A stretch of DNA of 64,000 nucleotides from Chrysomallon squamiferum (Eukaryota; Mollusca; Gastropoda; Neomphalida; Peltospiridae): positions 1,452,501 to 1,516,500 of the forward strand of contig CM022670.1 in NCBI GenBank assembly GCA_012295275.1. Direction: 5' to 3'. The notes under the pieces were generated by a model. The model made no database searches. It was not told the DNA's origin and saw nothing but the letters and a program-made list of their open reading frames with translations. The position numbers and the translations under genes are program-made. Every line of letters begins with the position of its first letter. The first letter of the stretch is position 1. Positions 49,052-63,217 of the stretch are shown here, one piece after another.

Positions 49052-51888
49052 CAGCAAATGTGTTGTTGTCATTTATTTTGTTGAATATTTTTGTGTTATC
49101 ATGAGTTGCAGGCTTGCTCATTTTTAAAAACCCCTTTAATATTTATAATCTTTAATTTCCTTCTATATCGTCTTTCTCTTTTCTTTTTATTCATATTATT
49201 TGAATGACTCTGTTTTTAATTGCGTAACATTAAACCTGATTTTATTTCATAAAGGTAATAATTTTAATATTTTTACAAAGAAATAACAATGCATTTTAAC
49301 ACATCAGAAATAGATATTATGTTTTTGATAACATTTACTAATTTTTAAAAAATTTCTTCTTTTTAAAAAAAAAAAATGTATGATCTCTTTGTGCTGTATG
49401 TAGTGTTGGTTTATTTGTTTAACTTAACGTAAGCCTGCACTCAAGAAAAATGTTAAAGATTATATATATTTTTGTATGGTAATTTTGTTGTGGTCACAAG
49501 GTCAAAAAGGAAACAAAATCACATCGATTTAATGAGGAACTAAAAAATTTATTTAATGTTTCTGGTGCTAGGAAAGATGTCTCCCATCATAGGTATTCGT
49601 TAAGCACACCATGTTACTTTTGATGATTTTTAAGTTACGCAAACTTCAAAAAGATACACTTGTGAAATGGCAAGAATGTTTTTTATTAGGAATTGGAAGA
49701 ATTCATGCTTTTAGTAAAATTACAAGATTAATAAATTTGCCAGTGTGAACATTTATTCACCATTGTGCACTAGTTAATAATAATATTTTTTTGTCTATTA
49801 TATATATATAAAACTTTTATTTTAAAAATATTAAGAAAATAACTGTCTGTAGTCTCTACATTTTAAATTGCTTTATCTCTTTCTCAGCAAGAAACTAATA
49901 AATTGCTATAAATTGCTTTAAAAAAAAAAAAAAAAAATCAGAATATTTAATTGTACTCCTCTTTTTTTGCCTTTCCCACTGAAGTGTTGGAATTTTATTT
50001 GGGTGGTATATAAAGATCATAAATAAGACTCAAATATCAATAAAATGAATGCCCAGTTATCACAGACTGAGAATCAATTATGTAAAATGCTGGAAGTCCA
50101 TTTATATTTAATATACAGTTTATACAAATAGTCTGCAGGACTTTTTTATATAATATTTTTAATAATTTTGTGCATAAAATAAAATTTGTGTATCTACAAA
50201 ACAGACTGAAAACTGAGATATCACTATTTCTTCTGGGAAATGGTTTTTGATTTTGGAATTTTGAATAAAGGATCCTCAACCAGTATTTTGAAATGTACTT
50301 ACTCGATGAACTTATAATTATAACTAAGATTTACTTGTTTGTTTCCTTTTGATTTGTTAATGATGCCATCTTATTACCAAAATAAAGTGACTTACCTAGT
50401 CATTGTTAAAGGTATGATCCTTTTTCATACTTAAAAGGAGATATTTGGGCAAAGTTTGCAATATTTTCTGTAATGAAATATTTTAGACATTAGAAAGCAT
50501 TATAACTATTCATTATAAAATTTTTGAAATTCTTGTTTTACCAGCCAATTTGATGACACTTAATTACTTAAATTTAAAAAAATTAATTAATTAATTAATT
50601 AAAAATAAAATATTTCAAGTGATATGTACTTCAGAAAAAGATGATGAAAATTATCTTTCTAATTTAATCAAAACTAAGATGACTGTGTTTTGGGCTTGGT
50701 AAAACCACAGATTGTTGTATTGTTTGATAATAATTTAAAAAATAATAATGATTACTTCTTCATAGCCTTTATTTTATAAATCAACATAATTATAAAAACA
50801 CACAATTTTTTTAATATGATAAGGCCATTGATTAAACCACTGTTTGACCTGAAAGGCATTTTGCTCATGTTTTTTTCTAACATTTTAAAACTAGTTACCA
50901 TTCTTTTTTTCTTTTACCATCAAGTTATTTTAAAAACTAACATGATTACTAATATATTAAATTTGATGTTTGTGAATTAATGATAAACAGTTTCTAAGAA
51001 AAGCTTTCTGCAGAAATATTTAAGAAAAGTCTAAAAAAATTAGAATAGCTAAGATAGAAGCAGTCAACTACAAAAGTCAAATTTTTGTTTTCTTTATTGT
51101 CATATTAATTTTTTTTCTTAAAAACATTTCTAGCTTTTGCATTTCTTAATATATAAATATATCTCACAGTTATGTGCCTGTCTGCTATGATATTTTTTAT
51201 ATGTATTACTATTATTATTATTATTAGTCTTCTTTTCTCTTTTTTTTTTTTTTTTTTTACAAAACTTTCAAAACATTAAAATTTTTATTTTTTATTTTTG
51301 TAATATCAGTTTAACATATGTCATTTATTTAACTAGAATGTGATATACACAGTTTTTGAAAAGCTGTAGCAAATTATATTGAGTCCATTTTGTATTCTGT
51401 TCAGTGTGTAACTTTAATGTATTTGCTTTTATACAGTAAGTTGTTTTATGAAACTGGATTTATATTTACAGGTGAAAGATTGGAGCTGTTTTTATTTTTT
51501 AACTTGCTATATACAGACATGAGTGTAGATGTATTTAAAAGTAAAATGATTATTCTCTTCTTTTGTAAGATGAGAATATTCAATAGGTGTTACAAAACGC
51601 ACATTTTAAATGGAAACTGGTCATCAAATGCACAAATGTTCTTGTCAATGGTTCATTATAAATTCATTTTTTATTCCCTCATTTAAAAATAAATTTTGCT
51701 AATAAAAGATCCTTTTTTTTTCTTTGCTCTTTAAGTCAAAGTTTCTTAAACATTTGTTTTATTTTATAGCTGGTTAAATAGAATACAAAATATTTTTTTA
51801 TATATTGCATAATGTAAAATATGTAAATGTCTGTCTTTTCTCTATGTCAGTAATTATTTGATTAGAAGTACATACAGTATAAATGGGT

Positions 51889-51939
<51 letters not shown>

Positions 51940-53669
51940 GAAACTGTGAAAATACTGAATAAATCAGAAATGTTAATAAATTGTGAATTTTAAAATTAGC
52001 ATAATTTCACAACATCAGGTTTATCAAAGTTATTCATAAATAGAGGTCATAGAAGGTGCACATGTATCTCTGAGTGAAGCCATGGATTCAGTATTTTAAT
52101 CAAAATCTGACAGCATTCCAGTACTTTTGACATATTTAAACAGTTTTTTACTTTCTATCTGTACGTCTGTTTTACAGTTTGTTTCAACCTCTTTTACAGA
52201 TGTGTTCTGATGTCAGAATATCAAACTCTTTTGTGCGACAAATGTATTATCTCTTTTTAAATCTTTTTGAAGCTGTAATATTTTAATATTCTTTTTGTTT
52301 TCACAATGCATTAATATTTTAATTGAGTCATCTTTATTGAAATTTTTCTTTAACTCATTTGTGCTGCCACATGTTGGTCCCTTCACTACTCAGATTATAA
52401 ATTTTTGTTTCATTTCATAATATTTGTTTCATTCCAAGTTAATTTCTTAGAAACCACCAGATGTTAAAGTCTGGTCTGTTTCTTATTCTTTAACAGATTC
52501 ATTTTTAAAAATTAACTAAAAAAATGTTTCTTTCTTTCACTGCACCAAAAATTTTAAAATTTGTCTTTCTGTCAATAAACTACGCACAGGAAAAATAATT
52601 GTTTCTGCATTTTATTATTAAATATATCTAATAAAGACTAAATTTTTTAATTTTAATTTTTTTAAAAATTAATATTCCCATATCATGCTAATTTATATTT
52701 GTTTGGAGTTTTACACACATACACACACACACACACACAAACAAAATATTGCCATTATATTCTCCATATCTATGCAAATTGCATTTTGTCAAACTTGTAT
52801 GGTTACATTTAAAATGAAAACATTTTTTCAATCAAAAACAAATTAATATTAATAATAATCAGATGAAGTAAGAAAATGTATAAGATTTGGATTTGAGAAT
52901 ATGTTATAGCACTTAATTTTATTGGTGATGTTAATTATGAATGGGATAAAAAAAAAAAAAAAATGACCTTCAGGTGCTTAATAACTTTTGGCCTGAATAA
53001 GAGATATATCTGAGCTTTAAAAATATTTTGTTTTATTCAAATACACAAGTACAGTTGACTTGACTTAACAGAATATTCCACCTAACATTTTACAGTTTTT
53101 TTTTTTTTTTTTTTTTTTTTTAATGCTGATAGATTGTATTTTGTTTACAAATCATGAATATGAGTCAATGAAATATTGCTTGTTATAAAATATAATTATA
53201 TCTGGATAATTTTTCAAAGTTTTAAACTCTGTAGCATCAGTTTCATAAAGATAACATATGCTGTACATTTTATCCCATGAAGAATTTATTTCTCTGTGTG
53301 ATGTCTGACTTTGTGAATTAGGTGAAAATTACATTATTTAATGGATGAATAAAACATACCTATATTTCAACTTAAAACCAATAAATGAAACAGCAAAACT
53401 ATAGAATACATTTTTATAGTTAAATCAAATATAATTATTAATGTGCACATACCTGCATGATTAAAGCATTTCAGTAGTGGACCTAACGCTGGCTGTTAGT
53501 AGTGTCCTGTCAGTGGTATTGTCCCATTTTTTTATTCAGTATTTACAGCACTCAGTAAGTTTATCGAAATACTTTAGATCAATGCAGCGCTTATTTTCAT
53601 TCATGTTTATGTCATGAATATGTGATACGAATGGTTATGGACATATTTTTGTCAGCAGTCACTGTTGTT

Positions 53670-53670
<1 letters not shown>

Positions 53671-53705
<35 letters not shown>

Positions 53706-53820
53706 TTTATATTTAATAAATGTGTTTACATGTATGGTTTGTTTGTTTTTTTTACCTCTGTGTTCGTTTTTTTTTTTTTTATTTTTTATTATTATTATTA
53801 TTATTATTATTTTTTTTTTT
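53671..53820. repeat. Poly-T and T/TTA low-complexity tracts
   Basis: A run of 32 T bases (53671-53702), then a second T-rich and TTA-rich stretch (53769-53820). They create spurious poly-Phe/poly-Ile/poly-Leu open frames in all three plus-strand phases. Confidence 0.95.
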
Positions 53821-54044
53821 GTTAATCAGTGTGTCTTGTTTTATACTGTATCAGTTACTGTTACTATTATTATTATTATTATTATGTCAAGAATTGTTGC
53901 TTTCTACTCAATTACTGAGTAATAGATGGATTCTAGCATACAAGTCTTTCGAGTTGGTGTTCAATGTTTTGGGTTAAGTCCATTCACAGTATTTAGTATC
54001 GGCATTGTTGGTCCCGATAAAAATTGTTGATATTCGTCATTACG

Positions 54045-54061
54045 TTCCGTGAAAAACGGAA
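54045..54061. promoter_or_regulatory. Inverted repeat in the IFT74 upstream region
   Basis: TTCCGTGAAAAACGGAA is a 6-bp perfect inverted repeat with a 5-base loop, about 190 bp before the IFT74 first exon edge. It contains TTCCGTGAA, which fits the STAT-type TTCN3GAA pattern, and it is followed by another TTCCGAA. Regulatory use is only a suggestion. Confidence 0.25.
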
Positions 54062-54249
54062 TGTTCCGAATGCTTGAAACTAGACTGGTAAATTGTCAAA
54101 CAATTTCTAAACGCAAATGTCGCCGTAACATTGATTAAATATTAGTTTTTATACATTCCAAGTTGCGTAGAGTTCTGACAGCTAAGCTGAACGGAGTATT
54201 ATAATTTATTGTTTTCTGCCTGTCATCTAAGCAGTTAACTCCATACAAC

Positions 54250-55063
54250 ATGTAAGTATAAAGAAAATAAGAAGTTTAATTTTAGTTACATTTAATCCGA
54301 TTTAAATTTTATTGAATCCAAAACTAATGCAACAATAAGTTACTAAGTAACTTCAGTAATTGTATTATGTGCGTAACGCACATTAAGTTAACTGATTAAT
54401 CATTAAGTGTTTAACTGAGAAATATAAAAATTGCATTAATAGTAATGTGTACCTATATTATTAAAAAATAATTTTATTTATTTAAACTTCAGTCTAATTC
54501 CGTGAGAACGATTGTTTTTAGGAACTGATAAGTCTAATACTAATAGTAACTAATAATAATATAGCCATTTTATATTTTATAAATATATAATTTTAGTATT
54601 ATATTAATATACTTGTCACTTTATAAGTTTATATTATTTTATTTTTATGTTTTAGGGTTTTTATTTTTTCTAATTTTTAATGGACATGGCTATACTTAAT
54701 ATTACTCGATATTTGCCATTATTTTATGAATTTGTTAAGTTGTGTTTTGCTATGTTTTGTTTACTATGGTTCTGTTGCAGGAGTCGACCACCAACAAACA
54801 GTGGTCGTCCCATAACTGGGGCAGCTAGACCTTTAGGAACAGGTAATTAATGATTTTATTTATTTTTTTATAATTTTTATTAATGTATTTAAATAATTTT
54901 GTGTGGGTGTAAGTAGTTGGTACTGTTTTTTTTTTTTTTTTTTTTTAAAGAAAATTATAACTGTAGTGAAAGTATGTTTCACATATTTTTGTTTTTGTTA
55001 AATTATAAGTAAATTCTTTTGACTTGTCTATATAATAAATTTGTATAAGATAAAAGTTTATCA

Positions 55064-55124
<61 letters not shown>

Positions 55125-58100
55125 TTCCAGCTGCTGGACGTCAACCAGGAACTGCTACCAGACTTACAACTGCAATGGTGAGATCACTGTTTTGTTTTTA
55201 AATGTTAATTATATTTTTATCATTCTTAATCCACAACACTATACTATGTATATTAGTTGTCAGATTAATGTTAGAAGAAAGTGTTTTAAATTACTTAATT
55301 AAAATTTTATTTTACCTTTAATTACTAATCTAATTATTATTATTATTTTTTTTTTTTTTTTTTTTGAAACTTCTAGAAAAGTTTATATTTGCAGACTGTG
55401 AACAGAAACACTAAACAAATGTCTTTCTTCTTGTTGTTTTTAATAAAATTATTATTATTGTATTTTATTTTTGTTTTAATTTACAGAATCCAGGTACAGC
55501 AAGGCCTGGTACAAGAGGAGGGCAGATAGGTGGAGGAGTTGGTAAGAATTATGTGAACTTTAGTTTAAACAAAAATCCTCAAACACTTGTTGACTTTAAT
55601 TTTACAGTATAACTGAAAATACCAGTGATGTCTTTTTAATCTTTAATTATGATGAAACAGATCATTTTTTAATGTGACAAGAAAATATTTCTCTTCAGTT
55701 TTCATAACAAAAATTATAATTATATTTTTTTATAAATATTGTGCCAGAAAGCAATGTATTCATCTATAAACTTTTGTGTTGGGATTTTTTAGCAATACTT
55801 TGTTATTTTTTTAGCTCTGAATGCTCATGTGACAGTTGTTGATCGACCTACAACTCAGCAAGGTCTTGGTGGGATGAAAACTGCTGCTAGAGGTAACTAT
55901 TATTTTTCTACATGATCAAAATAGAGGAAACAGTTTTGAAATAATTTTATTTGTTAGATAAGCTATGTGTACCTGTGTAACAGCATAATATGAATATGTT
56001 TTTCAAAAATTAAAGAATGAAATGTTACTCGTAATATTTTATTTTTTATTAAATATACATTGCATTAATTATTAATGATTTAAAAAAAATACACACATGA
56101 GAAAGAATCTTACATTTTTTTCTGAGATAGATTGTTTATTTTTAATTTTTTAAGGTGGTCGTCAGGTGATGGACAAGACTTATTTCTTAGGATTGATAAG
56201 GTACTGATTAAAATCATCAAAAACAGGAATTGTTTTTATTTATTTATTTTGTTAATAAATAAATTATATAAAACTTTAATGACTTAAGTAAATGTAAAAT
56301 TATTTAATATTGATCCGAGAGAAAAAAATAATTATTCTCAAAACTACATGATACCAAGGTTTTAGTTGTAAAAATATTTTTTTTAATAGTGCTCTTTTAG
56401 CCATTTTAGATTTAACTATTTGCTAAATATTGTTCCTTTCTGATACATGATTTTAACTTTTTTCTTATTAATGTTGATTTTACATCACAGTATGTTCAGA
56501 AAAAGTAAATTATGGATAAGTAAATTTATTATTTTAATAATTGTTCTAGCCATTTTAAATGTTTTCCTTTTTTCAGGAGTAAAATAAATGAGCTGAATGC
56601 AGAAATAATAAAACTGAATAAAGACATTGAAAATGCTAATGATGAAAATGCAAGTTATTTGGGATATGAAAAAAGGTTTGTTAATTTCTAAGTTGTTCTT
56701 TTATTTCATAATTATCTAAGTGAAATATTATTTTAACATCTTTTTCAATATAAATATTTTTTGTCTTGATTTAGTGTTTGCATTTTATTTGTATTTTATT
56801 TTTGTTTTAATAATTTTAATCGCATTTCAAATATACTCATTTTATTATATTTATACAATTATTTTTTTATGCTTCTTTCCACAGAGCAGAAACTTTGGCT
56901 TCTGAAATAAGAGATTTGCAGGGAGAACTTGGAGACTATAATACTGTGAGTTGATATTCAATTTAAAATGTTTAAAATTTAATTTCATATAATTTTAAAC
57001 ATATTTTATGATTTTTTTTAAATTATTGTTACTATTTAAATTTTTTAAATACAAATTTGTTTATTATGCTTTGGCCATAAAACACTTAAAAGAAGCTGAC
57101 AGAATTAATCAGTATATCATTTTTTTTAAGATAACATTTTAAAAATAAAGTCTGGAGTGTAATTTGGCTAAGGTCAATTAAAAAAAAAAAAAATACATTT
57201 TCAAGATTATAGTTCTTGAATTATATAAATGCCAAAACAGGACTTGATTTTTTATTATTTATTTATATTTTATTTTTTAACAGTTGGTGGACAAGCTGAC
57301 CATTGATGAAGATATACAAGATGTTGAGTTTGATTGTAACAATGTAAGTGTGATTTAAAAAATGTTTAGTTTCATTAATTATAAATTCAAACACTTACCT
57401 GTTACTGATCTATCATACTTAGATACAACAGCCAAACAGTGAAGAACTTTTATCATAATTTTACTTGAATACTAATATAAATATTGAAATTATTGGGGTG
57501 TTTTTTTTCCAGTTAAAGGCACAAAATGACAGAGATGCTAAGAAAATAGAAGAATTATTTGATATCAAGAAACAGTAAGTTAAACTAGTATATGGATGGA
57601 ATCCAACTGTTTTTAATAGCCAAGCAAGAATTATTTCCTTTTGAAAAAAAAACAAACATAATTGGGTCAGTATATTTGGTTAAAATAAATCTTTTAATCT
57701 TAGATGTATCTAGATATTTAAGCAAGAATTTATTTATTTATTAATCATATACATTCCAAAACTTATATTCATCATTTAAATTCACTTCTTTTCTTGGCCA
57801 TTTTAAATTATTAGCATGCTATTTTATAAGTAGAACCTTTGATAATTTGAATTCTTCATTTTTAAACCATCTTCTATCTATGCTCACAAACTTCTTTTCA
57901 AACACAAAGGGCAATTGACAGTTCATAACACAATGCATCTTAAGATCATCTTAAATAGTTTAGGTATCTGAAGTTTTTTATTTGTTAAATGGTATTTTTT
58001 TCTTTCAGAAAAGAAGAGATGATAATTCAGGTCACAACAGAACTGGATCAAGAGAAAAGAATGGCTGACAGTTTAGTCAATGACATGGTTAGTTGAAAAT

Positions 58101-59759
58101 CGTGATCGACTCTTACAAAGTGTTCCTGTTTATAACATTAACATTTGGACAGATAATCATTGGATACAAGTATGGTTAAAATGTATGGAAGATATGAAGT
58201 AGTTTCGTCCATCTGGCTTAATTTTAGACTAAAATACATTTCCTGATGTATGAGAAGATATTTATACCAGACAAGCTATTCCTAATTTCACTAAGCAATT
58301 TAGTGAATTCTGACTGATCAGGTTGTGTCCAGGTGATATATAACAATGAAACAAATAAAACAAAATATCAGATTTTTCTATTACAGATTAAAACTGGTGG
58401 TCTTTATAAAAATGAATTAGTTGAGTTGTCTTTCTTGTTGTTGTTTAATGTAATACTCAAACCGTTTATAAAATCTTTTTCTAGGATCCAGAAATGAGAC
58501 AGAAGTATTACAAAATGAAAGAATTGAATGAACACATGTTGAAACAGTTGGAGAACGGACAACAAGAGCTTGATCATCTGAACTCTAAAATTGAAGCATT
58601 GCAGGAAGTGAGTTACAAAATTTATCACAGTGTTTCATTGTTAGACCAAGTATATACAAGAACTATAACCATAGTACTATCACATTTTGTTGTAAGATAC
58701 TAGCTTTCAAAAAGAATAATTAAACAATCACTTTGAAATACACAATTTTAATTTTTTTATTTCAGCACAGGTATATTCTTTACCTAAGAAGTTATATTAC
58801 ATAAAAATTATCATTTTAAATTTTGAATAAGGATATGGAAAATTAATATAATATTTTGTGAAAATAATTAAGAAAATATATTATTAAAAAAAAAAAAAAT
58901 AATAATAAATTTATATAAAACAAAAAAAAAAGCAACATTTTATTTGACTGATAGATCACTGACATTTTGTTTTCTTATTTCAGGAACTGTCCATGTCCCA
59001 AGTTAAGCAAGAAGCAGGTGAATTTTCACTACATTTTAAAATTAGAGCATGTTACCAAGAATTCATTTTGAAACAAATTGAAATTGTAATCAAACTTATT
59101 TTTAATGTTTGTTTTTAACAAAACATTCTTTTGACTGCTGTAGAATATCATTACAAAAATTATTATATGTGCACAGTTATATTTTCTGTTTATTGTGTTT
59201 TTTACTAGTGCGTTTGTATGAGCAAATCCATGAACTGGAAGTGAAGCGAGATCAGCTGGTTGAGGAGGCTAAGTCACGAGGCACACCAGCAGAAGAAAGA
59301 GAGAAACTTCTAAAACAAGTGAAAGAGGACAACCAAGAAATAGCCAGCATGGAGAGACAGTAAGTAGACTTTCATTAAGCTATGTTCTTATTCCTCACAA
59401 ACAAGGACTTGCACATATGTATCTGTATATGTATATATGTGTATATATTTATATTTAATAATATACACACATATACTTTTATATTTTTATCCTAGTGTAT
59501 TTGTTAAAAGATATCAGAGTTCATTTTCATACATTTTTGATGTCTTACCATGAATAACTACATAGAGTTTATTAATCAAAGAATATAAGAATTAAATAAA
59601 ATCAATTTTTTTTTTATCAAAAGTACACAGGTATTTGATTAATACAACAATGACATTTTTATTTATGTGTGAATAAAAGATTTTTTTTTGATTTTTTTTT
59701 TATTCTACTTTATAAATTATTGAAAATAATAAACCTGCTCTTTTGTTCAGTCAAACAAG

Positions 59760-59790
<31 letters not shown>

Positions 59791-62700
59791 CTTAGGACTA
59801 AAGAGTTACAGGAACGTATTGAGCAGATGCAGGAAGATATCAGACAGCTTGACATGGATATTGAAGAGAACCAAGGTATGATAATGTGCAGTTAAATAAA
59901 AATTAGTCTTGAAAACAATTATATACTTCAGCTGGAATCTATAATTATGAAAACAAATACTATATTATTTAAATCTGAGTGTTTCTTAAAGCATTCAGTT
60001 ATGCTGATTGTAGCTCAGTAAATTCTTACAAAGTAATATATTTCTTTTTAAATTTATAAATTTAAAGATGTTTGTTTTCAGGTGAAAGAAATCAGAAGTA
60101 TAAAGAACTGAAAAAGAGAAGAAAAAAATGGATGGTATTTGAAATAATTATTTCTTGTTAACATTTGTTATTTTATTATCTGTCAGTATCACCCTCCTAA
60201 CTTTCATCATTGTTGAAAATGATATAAGCAAACCATTTCGATGACATTTAATATTCTCCATCAAGAACTATAATTTAATTTTTCTATTTATTTGTGAACA
60301 TAATGTGGCTTGTACATATTTTTAGATCAGTGTACATGTAATGTGTTCCTAACTCAGGTTTTTAATTTATTGTGTTTATACTGCTGTTTTCTCTTTCAGA
60401 ATTTCTCAACACATTTGAATCAATCAAAGCTCAGTGCTATGTAAGTTAAATAACTTTATTTGTATTCCAGCTACAGTGTCTGAAACATTCAGAAGATAGC
60501 ACTTTTTAAATCTGTAATGAAACATATAATACTGGATGTACTGGTTAAATATTTTTAGTCTTAGTTTCATTCCTGCTTAATTTTTATCCTGTAAGTCATT
60601 TCTTACCTAGCTAACTCGTCTAGTTAACCATACTCACTTTCTATCACAATATTCAGCTTTAGTCTTATCAACGTTAAGAACAATTTACTGTCTATAGAAA
60701 TTGTCTTATCATTATAACAGGATTTGCCAGAAAATGAAATAAAAATTAATATTTAAAAATACCACAATAGTACTATGATTTACACTTTTTTTTTTTTTGG
60801 TTTTTTATTGTGGGTTTTTTTGGGTTTTTTTAGCAAAAGATTGCTGAAAATGAAGAAACTATTGTTTCAGCACTGGAACACATGAGCAGAGTAAGTACAA
60901 CCAAGAAATGGTCTAGATGTGCGTGACATCATAGGATAACCAGTCACATGATCAAAACTCAGGTTTCAATGGAATAAGATAACCCACATTTTACAAATCA
61001 AAATACTTTTTCAGTTATCCAAATCAGGTTAAAACTTTCAGAATAATTACAGATTTCATATCAAAGGCCTTTTCACAAAACATTTCTCTGCATTAATAAG
61101 CTGGAACTCAAAATTACATTGTGTGACATCTGACACCACACACATTATAATTATCAGTCATAACATAAATTTCTGAATTAAAATAAAGTCAGCATGTAAA
61201 AAGACCATTAACTTATCCGACATGTATTTTAAAGATAAGAATTTTCCATTATTTATTTTCTTTAGATGTATATTATTTATGTCATTCTTAATACATGAAC
61301 TCAAGCATTTTTATGTTATTTGTTGAAAAAAAAGTTTAAAAAAACTTTATATATAAAAATTAATTACTTACTCTATGTATGTGTGTCTGTATATATTTGT
61401 AAGTAATTTTTTTTGTTTTTTCCACAGAACATGGGTCGTTTCTCTCATCTTCCAACTCCAAAAGAGTTGGCTGGTATGAAGGAAGATTTGGTCTTCAAAG
61501 AAGATGAAATGAAAAAATCTGAAACTACAGCACTGAGTTTGGCAGGAGGTGAGTGCAGGACACTTCAGCAGTTCCAGCAGAATCATTTCTATTCAGTGTG
61601 CCTGTGTGTGTGGCAAGAATTAATTGATTCTGATAAACTCAGAAATTTGAAGCACTGCTTTCATCTTTGTATTATTTCACCTATTTCTACCAGAGCTTCA
61701 GAATAAATTAATTACAGGAAAGATAACATTTCTAACTTTAAAATGCACTGTATGAAAATTAATTTTCTATTTTTTTTAATTATTATTATTTTATTATTTA
61801 GAGAGAGAGAAACTGCAGCAAGATTTAAACAAGATGCAGCAGTTTGAGGAGAAATTGAAAGAAGAACTTGTGCTTCTGAAGGAGAAAGTTTCCACTATGG
61901 AAAGAGATATTAAAGTTTATGGTGATCTTCAGAGGCTGAAAGAAGAGTCAGAACAAAAACGAAAGGTAACTGATCTCAATTTTAGATCTAAAAAATAACT
62001 ACTTTGTTCTTGTTAATTATATTTTTCTGGTTTTTAGAATATTGACAAATATTTTTAAGTCAGGTTCCCTTTCATTTATATTCCATTCATATTTAGAAAA
62101 TTAATTTTGTTAGTTGTTTTTTTTATGAATTTTTTACGTTGTTCATTTCAGTCTGTTATGTCAACTTTCATGAGATTATTTAATGAGGTCCGTAATTTTC
62201 ACAACTGAATACAAATATGAATACAAACACGAAAATTTAAATATGTTAGATGATTTCATTTTCTTCCAGAAACTACAAGATGATCGAATAGCACTGCAGA
62301 AAAGAAGGGAGTGTTTCAAGAAAGTAGTACAACAACTGCAGTCCAAGTACGAAGGTCTTCAGGCTCAGCTTAATGAAAATGAAACTTACACTCAGGTAAT
62401 GTCCATCATCCTTGTAAAAATGTGAATGTTCTACTTTTGAACAGAAATGCAACTGTTTCTACAGGCAATGGGATTTACCTCAGATGGCTGAATAACAAAA
62501 TAAATGCTACAAACATAAAGTGATCATGTTAATTAAACCAAATATTTAGCTATTAAAATAAAGCTATGCCAGCTATGCCATAACTAATGAACGTAGCAAT
62601 TATTTTGTTTAAAACAACAGTTTATGGTTTCCTTGTCTAGGTTAGTTCAACGGTTAATTATATTGTAACTGTCCATTCATGGTAGAGATTTGAGCACATT

Positions 62701-63217
62701 ACCAAAATTGCTTAGACATCTATACATCTTCATGCTTAACAGACTATTTTTTTCTTTCGTTTCCAGCTTGCTAATCTGGAGAGAAAATGGCAGCATCATG
62801 AACAGAACAATTTTTCAATGAAGGAATGTATCCTTTTGCAAAAAATATTTCGAATGCAGATAAATTGTTATTCTAAATTAACTAAACCACTAGTAAAGAT
62901 ATATCGATCTTCTATTTTTGTTTTTTCAATAATTTTCGAAATTGTTACAAATTTATTGTTAATTAATATTTTTGATTCAAAGTTCCTCTTTATTGAAAAA
63001 TTAATTATACAATGATTTTAATTCTTTATTTTTTTAATTTATTTTTTTAACAGAATTTATCCAATACATTTAATAAGTATTTCCTCAATTTGTACCAGTT
63101 ATTGCAACAAGAACAATGGAATGTGACTTTGTTCCTATCAGCCGAAGAGTTTACAAGTCTCTAGATGAATTCAATCATCAGTTACAGGATCATCTGGCAG
63201 GAAAACACAATTTGTGA
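54250..63217 (+). CDS. IFT74: IFT74, intraflagellar transport IFT-B core subunit, 23 coding exons, one frame break
   Basis: IFT74 pairs with IFT81 in the IFT-B complex; the dimer carries tubulin into cilia. Exons: 54250-54251, 54781-54842, 55131-55177, 55487-55541, 55815-55892, 56155-56200, 56577-56675, 56885-56945, 57284-57343, 57513-57574, 58009-58087, 58485-58607, 58984-59017, 59209-59359, 59796-59875, 60082-60134, 60400-60440, 60834-60890, 61428-61548, 61802-61965, 62270-62395, 62767-62827, 63099-63217. The N-terminus is basic and rich in Pro/Gly/Thr (TARPGTRGG), as in human. Then coiled coil follows with landmarks [45 protein letters not shown] and [14 protein letters not shown]. The total is 1781 bases, one short of a multiple of three: a base is missing in the A-run at 60122-60128. 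With that allowed for, the length is about 593 residues (human 600). The start codon is split between exons 1 and 2. Poly(A) signal at 63593. Confidence 0.94.
55065..55124. repeat. (TTA)n microsatellite abutting an IFT74 3' splice site
   Basis: About 60 bases of ATT/TTA repeat running directly into the TTTTCCAG acceptor of IFT74 exon 3 (exon starts 55131). Confidence 0.95.
60122..60128 (+). other. IFT74: Probable one-base deletion (7 A, 8 expected) in IFT74 exon 16
   Basis: Upstream of this A-run the frame is held by all earlier exons. Downstream, exon 17 ([11 protein letters not shown]) and exon 18 ([11 protein letters not shown]) match IFT74 only if one extra A is present. Without it, exon 17 is read in a different phase and exon 18 meets a stop after about 17 codons. 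Homopolymer undercalling in the assembly is the simplest cause; a real allele cannot be excluded. Confidence 0.75.

Larger units (their letters stand above)
49052..54249. other. Intergenic region between TLCD4 and IFT74
   Basis: This 5.2-kb stretch has no recognisable gene. It includes the TLCD4 3' UTR with several candidate AATAAA signals (50039, 50263, 50381). Other contents are (ATT)n at 51890-51940, poly-T at 53098-53121 and 53671-53702, and T/TTA tracts at 53769-53820. The last 300 bases before 54250 are less AT-rich, with CpGs, and probably hold the IFT74 promoter. Open frames at 51390-51686 and 50037-50279 have no detectable motif and ordinary AT-rich composition. Confidence 0.6.

Noticed and set aside
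53622-53977. Three overlapping plus-strand frames rich in Phe, Leu and Ile
   Set aside because: Products of poly-T and TTA tracts; they look like membrane segments only because of composition.
60135-60399. Alternative splicing or a hidden micro-exon to explain the IFT74 phase problem
   Set aside because: No other GT in exon 16 gives the required phase, and no short AG..GT block in the intron supplies fitting residues. A missing base in the A-run is simpler, though transcripts should decide.
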